NCBI RefSeq assembly: GCF_021728415.1
Contig: NZ_JAKKDV010000001.1
Coordinates: 601,977-665,976, forward strand
Source: Flaviramulus multivorans
GTDB taxonomy: Bacteria > Bacteroidota > Bacteroidia > Flavobacteriales > Flavobacteriaceae
DNA: 64,000 bases
Reading direction: 5' to 3'
Below the pieces are notes generated by a model. That model was not told where the DNA came from, did no database searches, and was given only the letters and a program-made list of their open reading frames with translations. Of this stretch, positions 8,389 through 16,596 are shown piece by piece; within the stretch, counting starts at the first letter, position 1, and each line of letters starts with the position of its first letter. A program made the translations under genes and the position numbers.

Positions 8389-9591
8389 ATGAAAGCACTT
8401 TTTTACACTAAAGAATTTCCACCCTATGTTTACGGAGGTGCTGGTGTTCATGTAGAATATTTAGCAGCAGAACTTGCAAAACTTATGGAGATTGACGTTA
8501 GAAGTTTCGGTGACCAAGACGTAAAAGACGGAAATCTAGCTGTAAAAGGCTACCCTTCAAACAACCCTGTATTTGATAAGTCCGATTCCAAAATCAAGGC
8601 TGTTTTGCAAACTTTGGCTACTTGTGTAGAAATGAATGCCGACCCTGTGGATGCTGATATTGTTCATTGTCATACTTGGTATGCCCATTTTGCGGGCATT
8701 GTTGCTAAACTTTGTTATGGAATTCCATTAGTTATTACAACCCATTCTTTAGAACCTTTGAGGCCTTGGAAAAGAGAGCAATTAGGCTTGGGTTATGACG
8801 CCTCTTCTTGGATAGAAAAAACAGCTCTAGAAATGGCTGATGCGCTCATTGCTGTTTCTGAAGAAACTAAAGAAGATGTGCTTAAACATTTTAATGTAGA
8901 TGAAAATAAAGTAAAGGTTATATACAATGGTATAAATCTTCAACAATATACGGTTACAACCGACACATCAACATTAGATGCCTATGGTGTTGACAAAACC
9001 AAGCCCTATGTGTTATTTGTTGGTCGAATTACAAGACAGAAAGGGATTATACATTTAGTAAACGCTATTAAATATATTGATGCGGATACACAAATTGTGC
9101 TTTGTGCAGGCGCTCCAGATACCGCCGAAATAGGTAAAGAAATGGAAGATGCCGTTAACGAAGTTAAAAAAACACGTAACAATGTGGTTTGGATTGACAA
9201 AATGGTTACTAAAGAAGAAATCATTCAATTGTACTCTCATGCTGATGTGTTTTGTTGTCCTTCTATTTACGAGCCTTTTGGTATTATAAATATCGAAGCT
9301 ATGGCTTGTAATACTGCGGTTGTGGCGAGTGCTGTTGGCGGTATAAAAGAGGTGGTTGTTCATGGTGAAACAGGGCTTTTAATCCCGTTAGAACAGCAAA
9401 AAGTGGCTCCTTTTGAACCCATAGATCCAGATAAGTTTGCTCGTGATTTAGCTGATGGTATTAATACAGTTATTAATGACAAAACCTTAAGAGAAACTAT
9501 GGCAAAAAATGGAAGAAAACGTGTTGAAGATTATTTTGACTGGATTGCTATTGCAAAACAAGTTGAAGAACTATATAAGTCTTTATTATAA
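8389..9591 (+). CDS. glgM: GlgM-type glycogen synthase / maltose-1-phosphate synthase
   Basis: A 400-residue GT-B glycosyltransferase. The N-terminal motif KEFPPYVYGGAGVHVEYL and the blocks HTWYAHFAG, THSLEPLRPWKREQLG, FVGRITRQKG and LCAGAPDTAEIG closely resemble, from memory, mycobacterial Rv1212c (GlgM). GlgM makes maltose-1-phosphate from ADP-glucose and glucose-1-phosphate. The retaining-transferase E-x7-E motif is present (Glu295 in YEPFGIINIEAMAC, then Glu303). It is shorter than classical GlgA (about 480 residues). It leads an operon with glgC, glgE, a maltokinase gene and glgB, which supports the GlgM role. A plain glycogen synthase activity cannot be excluded from sequence. Confidence 0.82.
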   Translation: MKALFYTKEFPPYVYGGAGVHVEYLAAELAKLMEIDVRSFGDQDVKDGNLAVKGYPSNNPVFDKSDSKIKAVLQTLATCVEMNADPVDADIVHCHTWYAHFAGIVAKLCYGIPLVITTHSLEPLRPWKREQLGLGYDASSWIEKTALEMADALIAVSEETKEDVLKHFNVDENKVKVIYNGINLQQYTVTTDTSTLDAYGVDKTKPYVLFVGRITRQKGIIHLVNAIKYIDADTQIVLCAGAPDTAEIGKEMEDAVNEVKKTRNNVVWIDKMVTKEEIIQLYSHADVFCCPSIYEPFGIINIEAMACNTAVVASAVGGIKEVVVHGETGLLIPLEQQKVAPFEPIDPDKFARDLADGINTVINDKTLRETMAKNGRKRVEDYFDWIAIAKQVEELYKSLL

Positions 9592-9611
9592 CCAAATTAA
9601 AACTAAGCGAT

Positions 9612-10880
9612 ATGATTAATGATAAGATTTTAGCAATTATTTTAGGAGGTGGCCAGGGTTCAAGGTTATACCCCTTAACAGATAGACGCTCAAAGCCAGC
9701 AGTTCCCATTGCTGGAAAATACAGGTTGGTGGACATCCCTATTTCTAATTGTATAAATGCAGACATTAAACGCATTTATGTGTTAACTCAATTTAACTCC
9801 GCTGGTTTAAATAAGCATATAAAAAACACTTATCATTTTAGTTTCTTTAGTAGTGCATTTGTGGATGTATTAGCTGCTGAGCAAACTCCTAATAACAAAA
9901 CATGGTTTCAAGGAACTGCTGATGCCGTAAGACAGAGTATGCACCATTTTTTAGGTAACGACTTTGAATATGCCTTAATCTTATCTGGAGATCAGTTGTA
10001 TCAAATGGATTACGATAAAATGATAGCTGCACACGAAGCCTCTGGTGCTGAAATTTCTATAGCTACCATTCCTGTAAATGCTAAAGACGCCACAGGTTTT
10101 GGTATTCTTAAAGCTAATGATGAAAGTGTTATAACTTCTTTTATCGAAAAACCCGATACGAGTCTGCTTCCTGATTGGACTTCCGAAGTGAGTGATGATA
10201 TGAAATCTCAAGGGAGAAATTATCTGGCTTCTATGGGTATTTATATCTTTAATAAAAACTTATTGGTTGATTTAATGAAAAACCCTGACACCAATGATTT
10301 TGGAAAAGAAATCATTCCGCAAGCTATAGATAAACATAAAACCCTAAGCTATCAGTATGAGGGTTATTGGACAGATATTGGAACTGTAGGGTCGTTTTTT
10401 GAAGCCAATTTAGGGTTAACCGATGATATTCCTAAATTTGATCTTTACGATAACAGTAGACGTATTTACACCCATGCAAGAATGCTTCCCACAACTAAAA
10501 TTGCAGGAACTATTTTAGATAAAGCTGTAGTTTCTGAAGGTTGCATTATAAGCGCTTCAAAAATTGAGAAATCAGTAATCGGTATTCGGTCTAGAATAGG
10601 AAAAGAATCAACGGTAACCAATACTTATATGATGGGAAATGATTATTACGAAACCCTTGAGCAGATGGAATCAAATAAGATTGAAATCCTTATGGGTATT
10701 GGGGAGCGCTGTGTTATTAAAAACTGCATTATGGATAAAAACTGTCGTATTGGTGATGACGTTAAAATAATTGGCGGGTCACATCTTGAGGATACAGAAA
10801 CAGACACCTATTGTATAAAGGACGGCATTGTTGTAATTAAAAAAGATGCAGTCATTCCAAAAAACACTATCATAGAATAA
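9612..10880 (+). CDS. glgC: Glucose-1-phosphate adenylyltransferase
   Basis: A 422-residue ADP-glucose pyrophosphorylase, which makes ADP-glucose from ATP and glucose-1-phosphate and so supplies the neighbouring glycosyltransferase. The nucleotidyltransferase domain begins ILGGGQGSRLYPLTDRRSKPAVP. It contains the catalytic and sugar-binding segments WFQGTADAVRQ, LILSGDQLYQMDY and FIEKP, and the YWTDIGTVGSFFEAN block. The C-terminal third (about 290-420) is a left-handed beta-helix with hexapeptide-like repeats, the site of allosteric control in the family. It lies 20 bases after the first gene of the operon. Confidence 0.96.
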   Translation: MINDKILAIILGGGQGSRLYPLTDRRSKPAVPIAGKYRLVDIPISNCINADIKRIYVLTQFNSAGLNKHIKNTYHFSFFSSAFVDVLAAEQTPNNKTWFQGTADAVRQSMHHFLGNDFEYALILSGDQLYQMDYDKMIAAHEASGAEISIATIPVNAKDATGFGILKANDESVITSFIEKPDTSLLPDWTSEVSDDMKSQGRNYLASMGIYIFNKNLLVDLMKNPDTNDFGKEIIPQAIDKHKTLSYQYEGYWTDIGTVGSFFEANLGLTDDIPKFDLYDNSRRIYTHARMLPTTKIAGTILDKAVVSEGCIISASKIEKSVIGIRSRIGKESTVTNTYMMGNDYYETLEQMESNKIEILMGIGERCVIKNCIMDKNCRIGDDVKIIGGSHLEDTETDTYCIKDGIVVIKKDAVIPKNTIIE

Positions 10881-10902
10881 TTTTATTATCATAACAAAGA
10901 CT

Positions 10903-12843
10903 ATGCAAGACCAAAGAAGAGTTGTAATAGACTATGTTTCTCCTAGTGTTAACTGTGGAGAATTTTATATTAAACGCGTTGTAAATGAAATTGTTAACGT
11001 TCAAGCTCATGTTTTGGCAGACGGACATGATGTTTTGGGTGCTTCGGTTTTATACAAACATGAAAAGGAAAAAAAGTGGAGAGAAGCCCGTATGCAGCTA
11101 GTTGTAAACGACGAATGGCAAGCATCATTTAGCGTCGATAAGCAAGGTTTTTACACCTATAAAGTACAAGCTTGGGTAGATTATACATTAAACTGGAGGT
11201 ATGGCTTAAAAAGAAAAATTGATGATAATCAATACGTTTTTTCTGAGTTGCTAGAAGGGTCTGAATATGTAAAAGATTTAGCCGCTCAAGTATCTTCAAA
11301 AGAAGATAAGCAATATTTACAAGAATTACATCAGCTCTTTAAAAATGAAGGAACATACAAAGAGGCTTTAAAAGAGGCTACTTCTGATAAATTATATAAA
11401 ATTTTTTACGAAAATCCGATAAAGATATTAGATAATACTTCTATTGATTTTCAAGTTTATGTTGATCGAAAAAGAGCTCGATTTAGTACTTGGTATGAGT
11501 TCTTTCCACGTTCTAGTTCAGAACAAAAAGGTGTTCATGGCACGTTCAATGATTGCAAACGCTTATTACCACGAGTAAAATCCTTGGGGTTTGATGTGGT
11601 TTATTTCCCTCCTATTCACCCAATTGGAGAAGTGAATAGAAAAGGAAAAAACAATACTACCGAGGCTAAACCTGGAGATGTAGGTTCGTGTTGGGGTATT
11701 GGTTCTAAGCATGGTGGACACAAAGATATTCACCCAGAACTAGGCTCTCTTGAGGACTTTAAATCGCTCATCCAGACTGCAAAGGACAATGATATTGAAA
11801 TTGCTATGGATTATGCGTTGCAAGCAGCTCCTGATCATCCTTGGGTAAAAGACCACCCAAAATGGTTTAAGTGGAGACCAGATGGCACCGTTCAATATGC
11901 CGAAAACCCACCGAAAAAATATCAAGACATATTGCCTATTTATTGGGAAAGCGAAGATTATAAAGCTCTTTGGGATGAATGTTTAAGCATTTTAATGTAC
12001 TGGATAGACTGCGGTATTAAAATTTTCAGGGTTGACAACCCTCATACCAAGCCTTTCTATTTTTGGAATTGGATAATCTCACAAGTCAAAGCAAAACACC
12101 CCGATATTATTTTCTTAGCAGAAGCGTTTACAGCTCCAAAAGTAATGCAACAGTTGGCAAAACAAGGGTATACACAGTCTTACACTTATTTTACATGGCG
12201 CAATAGTAAGCATGAGATTATTGAGTATATGGAAGAACTTACCAAAAGTGAATTGCGTGAGTATATGCAACCTAACTTTTGGCCTAATACACCAGATATT
12301 AACCCGCATCACTTACAAGGAGCAAACGAATCTAAGCATATTCAGCGCTATGTATTAGCAGCGACATTAAGCTCTTCTATCGGGATTTACGGTCCTGTTT
12401 TTGAATATATGTTGTCTGATTCGCTGATTGGTAAAGAGGAATATATGAATTCGGAAAAATTTCAAATTACGCATTACGACTGGGATATAAAGAACAAGCT
12501 TATTGCCATAATTGGAAAAGTTAATTATATACGCCATAATAACGAAGCGCTTCAGCAAACCAATAATATAAAATTCTGCTATGTAGAGAATAACAACTTA
12601 TTAGCTTTCTATAAGTGGAATGATGCTAAAACCAATGAGGTTTTAGTAGTAATTAGTTTGGATGCTCATAATTCGCAACAAGGCGTTATTCAACTTCCTT
12701 TACAAGATTTAGGAGTTAACCCAGGTAAAAACCTTGAAATGCACGATTTAATTACCGATAATCACTACAACTGGAATCAAGAATGGAATTTTGTAGAGTT
12801 ACATCCTTCTCTACCATTTCATATATTCGAAATAAATAAATAA
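10903..12843 (+). CDS. glgE: Alpha-1,4-glucan:maltose-1-phosphate maltosyltransferase
   Basis: A 646-residue GH13_3 enzyme that extends alpha-1,4-glucan with maltosyl units from maltose-1-phosphate. An N-terminal immunoglobulin-like domain (about 1-110) and a helical insert precede the barrel, which begins FSTWYEFFPRS. GlgE hallmarks are KYQDILPIYWESE, the nucleophile in FRVDNPHTKPFYFWNW (Asp378) and the acid/base in IFLAEAFTAP (Glu407). The segment NPHTKP after the nucleophile separates GlgE from ordinary amylases. A C-terminal beta-domain closes the protein. It is placed between glgC and the maltokinase gene, so both likely routes to its donor substrate lie in the same transcript. Confidence 0.94.
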   Translation: MQDQRRVVIDYVSPSVNCGEFYIKRVVNEIVNVQAHVLADGHDVLGASVLYKHEKEKKWREARMQLVVNDEWQASFSVDKQGFYTYKVQAWVDYTLNWRYGLKRKIDDNQYVFSELLEGSEYVKDLAAQVSSKEDKQYLQELHQLFKNEGTYKEALKEATSDKLYKIFYENPIKILDNTSIDFQVYVDRKRARFSTWYEFFPRSSSEQKGVHGTFNDCKRLLPRVKSLGFDVVYFPPIHPIGEVNRKGKNNTTEAKPGDVGSCWGIGSKHGGHKDIHPELGSLEDFKSLIQTAKDNDIEIAMDYALQAAPDHPWVKDHPKWFKWRPDGTVQYAENPPKKYQDILPIYWESEDYKALWDECLSILMYWIDCGIKIFRVDNPHTKPFYFWNWIISQVKAKHPDIIFLAEAFTAPKVMQQLAKQGYTQSYTYFTWRNSKHEIIEYMEELTKSELREYMQPNFWPNTPDINPHHLQGANESKHIQRYVLAATLSSSIGIYGPVFEYMLSDSLIGKEEYMNSEKFQITHYDWDIKNKLIAIIGKVNYIRHNNEALQQTNNIKFCYVENNNLLAFYKWNDAKTNEVLVVISLDAHNSQQGVIQLPLQDLGVNPGKNLEMHDLITDNHYNWNQEWNFVELHPSLPFHIFEINK

Positions 12844-12845
12844 CT

Positions 12846-14477
12846 ATGGCTCCCCAAGCATCAATATCGGCATCAAACACTCATTTTCAGTTTAATAAAA
12901 CTTGGGAAGAGTTACTTGATAGTGATGCTTTTGTAAAAGCTTTTTTATCTGATGTTTTAGAAGATTATATTGTTAAACAACGTTGGTACGGAGGAAAGGC
13001 TAGTAAACTTAAATATATAGAACTAGTTGAGTTTTTTAAAATTCAACAAAAAGGTGAAGTTTATTACGGTCTTATACTCGAGGTTAATTTTGTAGAAGCT
13101 TTTTACCAACACTACTTTTTACCAATTGCTTTTGTTACCGACGAGAATTTTGCTAAAAAAGACAGAATTCTTCCTATAACCATTAAAAATCAAAATGGGT
13201 TTATAATTGACGCTATAAACTTAGAAGCTTTTAGAAAATTGGTTTTTGAGAGAATAGCAACCGCGGAGCCCTTCGATAATACAAAAGTTCAATATCATAA
13301 AAGCCATTTATTTGAAAACATAAGTTATGAGTCTTCCCGATTTATGGGCTTAGAACAAAGTAACACATCGCTAGTTTACAATGAAAAATATGTTCTTAAG
13401 TTTTTTAGACGCTTATTTGCTGATAAAAACCCCGATTATGAAATGAGTCGGTTTTTGTCCGAAAAGAAAGGATATAAAAATACTCCATCATACTTGGGTA
13501 GCATCAATCTTGTAGATTCAGATGACGATTATATCACCATTGGCTTAATGCAGGAAATGGTTCCAAATCAAGGTGATGCTTGGGATTATATGCTAAAAGA
13601 GTTACATAAAGTTTTCTGTAATTTAGAGTATAAAAACATAGTCATTGATAAACTTCCAAATACCGAATTATACCAGCGATTGGGTATTCGCGATATTCCG
13701 CCTCAAATTATAGATTGGGCTGGATTAAATCTGTTTTTACAAGTAGAAACCTTAGCAAAACGTACCGCCCAAATGCATATTGCTTTAGGATCAGAATTTG
13801 AAGAAACTGCATTTACACCAGCACACTACAATGGAGATTATTCAGTATGGTTAAAAAATAAAATGCTGTATCAGTTTCAAAACCGGTTGAATACGATTGA
13901 AAATAATATTCATAAGTTAGAAGGTTTAGCATTGCAGTTAGCCAATGAGTTTCTCGATAAAAAAAACAGCATCAGAAAACGCTTTTTGACGTTTGATTGG
14001 ACAAAACTTAAAGGTGAGCGCATCCGAATTCATGGTGACTATCATTTAGGGCAAATACTGGTTAAGGATAACGACTTTTATATTCTAGATTTTGAAGGCG
14101 AACCAGAAAGCACCATTCGCGATAGAAAAGTTAAACAACCGCCATTAAAAGATGTTGCAGGTTTGTTTAGGTCTTTTCACTATGCTATTTATGCAACCAT
14201 TTTTAATAATGCCGAAACACATTATAAAGCCTCTCAAGAGGCCCTATTTAATGCTGGAGAAGTGTTGTATAGATATATTACAGGTTTATTTTTAGGAACT
14301 TATGTTACTAAAACACAAAATGCTAATTTGAACTTAGGTTATAATCAAGAGCGCATTTTCATTTTAAAATACTGCTTATTAGAAAAAGCAGTTTACGAGT
14401 TGGGTTACGAGCTCAATTCACGTCCACAATGGGCAGTCATTCCGTTAAAAGGAATATCTAATATAATAAATCATTAA
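12846..14477 (+). CDS. pep2: Maltokinase (Pep2/Mak type)
   Basis: A 543-residue aminoglycoside-phosphotransferase-fold kinase that phosphorylates maltose to maltose-1-phosphate, the GlgE donor. The N-terminal cap contains VKQRWYGGKAS, characteristic of maltokinases. The kinase motifs are HGDYHLGQ (catalytic Asp398) and the metal-binding DFEGEP (Asp415). In many bacteria this domain is fused to trehalose synthase TreS. Here it is a separate protein, and no treS gene lies in the window. The gene starts two bases after glgE stops, so translation is probably coupled. Confidence 0.88.
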   Translation: MAPQASISASNTHFQFNKTWEELLDSDAFVKAFLSDVLEDYIVKQRWYGGKASKLKYIELVEFFKIQQKGEVYYGLILEVNFVEAFYQHYFLPIAFVTDENFAKKDRILPITIKNQNGFIIDAINLEAFRKLVFERIATAEPFDNTKVQYHKSHLFENISYESSRFMGLEQSNTSLVYNEKYVLKFFRRLFADKNPDYEMSRFLSEKKGYKNTPSYLGSINLVDSDDDYITIGLMQEMVPNQGDAWDYMLKELHKVFCNLEYKNIVIDKLPNTELYQRLGIRDIPPQIIDWAGLNLFLQVETLAKRTAQMHIALGSEFEETAFTPAHYNGDYSVWLKNKMLYQFQNRLNTIENNIHKLEGLALQLANEFLDKKNSIRKRFLTFDWTKLKGERIRIHGDYHLGQILVKDNDFYILDFEGEPESTIRDRKVKQPPLKDVAGLFRSFHYAIYATIFNNAETHYKASQEALFNAGEVLYRYITGLFLGTYVTKTQNANLNLGYNQERIFILKYCLLEKAVYELGYELNSRPQWAVIPLKGISNIINH

Positions 14478-14482
14478 AATTT

Positions 14483-16393
14483 ATGGCACAGGTAAAAGTT
14501 CACAGTTTATTTACAGAATTCGATATAAACCTTTTTAAAGCTGGTAAACACTACAGACTTTATGAAAAATTAGGCTCTCATATTGTAACTGTTGACGGTA
14601 TTGAAGGGACTTATTTTGCAGTATGGGCTCCAACCGCTAAACAAGTATCCGTAGTTGGTGATTTTAACTATTGGATTGAAGGAGAACATCAGCTTAATGT
14701 GCGATGGGATTCTAGTGGTATTTGGGAAGGTTTTATCCCTTTTGTTACTAAAGGTAATGTCTATAAATACAAGATACTTAGTAATAACAATAATATAAAA
14801 ACAGAAAAGGCAGACCCTTATGCAAGACGTTGTGAGCACCCACCAAGTACTGCTTCTATAGTTTGGGACGACAATTATAAGTGGAAAGATGCCAAATGGA
14901 TGAAAAAACGTAAAAAGCACAACGCTTTAGACACGCCATACTCTGTATATGAAGTGCATTTAGGATCTTGGAAAAGGCATTTAGAAGAAGACCGTTTTTT
15001 GTCTTATTTCGAGCTGGCGGATGAGTTGGTTAACTACGTAAAAGAAATGAATTTTACGCATGTGGAATTGATGCCTATTATGGAATTCCCATACGATCCA
15101 TCATGGGGTTATCAACTTACTGGCTATTTTGCACCAACCTCACGTTTTGGTTATCCCGAAGAATTTAAATATTTAGTAGATAAACTACATCAAAACGATA
15201 TAGGAATTATTTTAGATTGGGTGCCTTCACATTTCCCTGAAGACGCGCATGGTTTAGGCTTTTTCGATGGTTCAAATTTATATGAACACCCTGATAAGCG
15301 TAAAGGGTATCACCAAGATTGGAAAAGTTTAATTTTTAATTATGAGCGTAACGAAGTGCGTTCGTTTTTAATTAGTAATGCTTGTTTTTGGATGGAACAA
15401 TATCATGCGGATGGCTTACGTGTTGATGCTGTAGCATCCATGTTGTTCTTAGATTATTCACGTGAAGATGGCGAATGGGAGCCTAATATTTATGGCGGAA
15501 GAGAAAATTTAGCGGTAATAAGTTTCTTAAAAGAATTAAATGAAGAGATTTATTCCTCATTTCCTGACGTACAAACTATTGCTGAAGAATCAACAGCTTT
15601 TCCTATGGTGTCAAAACCAACCTTTGTTGGTGGTTTAGGTTTTGGAATGAAATGGATGATGGGTTGGATGCACGATACCTTGGAGTATTTTGCTAAAGAC
15701 CCTATTTACAGAAAGTTTCATCAAAACGATATTACGTTTAGTTTAGCTTACGCATTTACCGAAAATTTTATGTTGCCACTATCGCATGACGAAGTGGTTT
15801 ACGGAAAGAATTCCATTATAGGAAGAATGCCTGGTGACGAATGGCAACGTTTTGCAAACCTGCGTTTACTTTATGGGTATATGTTCACACATCCTGGTAC
15901 CAAACTATTATTTATGGGTGGTGAATTTGGGCAATATAACGAATGGAATTTCGAAGAAAGTTTAGATTGGAATTTATTGGAATTTGAACCTCATAAAAAC
16001 ACACAAAATTATTTTAAGGAATTAAATAAGTTTTACAAATCAACGCCTGCATTATTCGAAAAAGCCTTTACTGGCGAGGGCTTCGAGTGGATAAGCTACG
16101 ACGATCACCAAAACTGTGTTATTTCATATATAAGAAAAGGCTACAAACCAGAAAACAATGTTGTTGTTGTTTGTAATTTAACACCAGCTATTCGAGAAAA
16201 ATATCGCATTGGATTACCTGTAAAAGGCAAGTTAAAAGAAGTTTTTAATAGTGATGCAAAAGAATTTGGAGGTAGCGGTGTATCTAACAGTAAAGCCATA
16301 ACCATTAAAAAAACACCTTGGAATGGTAAAGACTATTCTGCTGAAATAACCTTAGCGCCTTTGGCAATCACTGTTTTTGAGTTTAACACATAG
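14483..16393 (+). CDS. glgB: 1,4-alpha-glucan branching enzyme
   Basis: A 636-residue GH13_9 enzyme that introduces alpha-1,6 branches into the linear glucan made by GlgE or glycogen synthase. The order is an N-terminal CBM48 domain (about 30-130, with YFAVWAPTAKQVSVVGDFN), the catalytic barrel and a C-terminal all-beta domain. The catalytic residues appear as the nucleophile in GLRVDAVASM (Asp315), the acid/base in IAEESTAFP (Glu368) and the transition-state Asp in LPLSHDEVV (Asp436). It is the last gene of the operon, 5 bases after the maltokinase gene and followed by a terminator. Confidence 0.96.
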   Translation: MAQVKVHSLFTEFDINLFKAGKHYRLYEKLGSHIVTVDGIEGTYFAVWAPTAKQVSVVGDFNYWIEGEHQLNVRWDSSGIWEGFIPFVTKGNVYKYKILSNNNNIKTEKADPYARRCEHPPSTASIVWDDNYKWKDAKWMKKRKKHNALDTPYSVYEVHLGSWKRHLEEDRFLSYFELADELVNYVKEMNFTHVELMPIMEFPYDPSWGYQLTGYFAPTSRFGYPEEFKYLVDKLHQNDIGIILDWVPSHFPEDAHGLGFFDGSNLYEHPDKRKGYHQDWKSLIFNYERNEVRSFLISNACFWMEQYHADGLRVDAVASMLFLDYSREDGEWEPNIYGGRENLAVISFLKELNEEIYSSFPDVQTIAEESTAFPMVSKPTFVGGLGFGMKWMMGWMHDTLEYFAKDPIYRKFHQNDITFSLAYAFTENFMLPLSHDEVVYGKNSIIGRMPGDEWQRFANLRLLYGYMFTHPGTKLLFMGGEFGQYNEWNFEESLDWNLLEFEPHKNTQNYFKELNKFYKSTPALFEKAFTGEGFEWISYDDHQNCVISYIRKGYKPENNVVVVCNLTPAIREKYRIGLPVKGKLKEVFNSDAKEFGGSGVSNSKAITIKKTPWNGKDYSAEITLAPLAITVFEFNT

Positions 16394-16487
16394 TTTAAAA
16401 AAATTGTTTATATTATACTATTCTAGGGGTTTTTACTAGATAGAATCTCCCTGTCTGCGTGCTGGTTAAATATTTAATGATTATTTA

Positions 16488-16530
16488 ACTCATTAATTGT
16501 TATTTATATAATTAATGAGTGCTTTTTTTA
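16488..16530 (+). terminator. Terminator closing the glg operon
   Basis: A perfect 11-bp stem, ACTCATTAATT (16488-16498) and AATTAATGAGT (16510-16520), is followed by GCTTTTTTTA. It separates the five-gene operon from the GH31 gene, which therefore needs its own promoter in the last 60 bases. Confidence 0.75.
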
Positions 16531-16596
16531 GTAAAAATATTGATGCAACGACTATTAATTTTAGTATTTTCGCCAATTAATATTTATACCTAAAAT

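Noticed and set aside
9006-9363. Antisense frames of 70-100 codons inside glgM, and similar ones across lepA, pep2, rnr, glnS and the DUF4175 gene
   Set aside because: They have no family resemblance, no promoter or spacing signals, and mirror the codon pattern of the conserved genes on the other strand.
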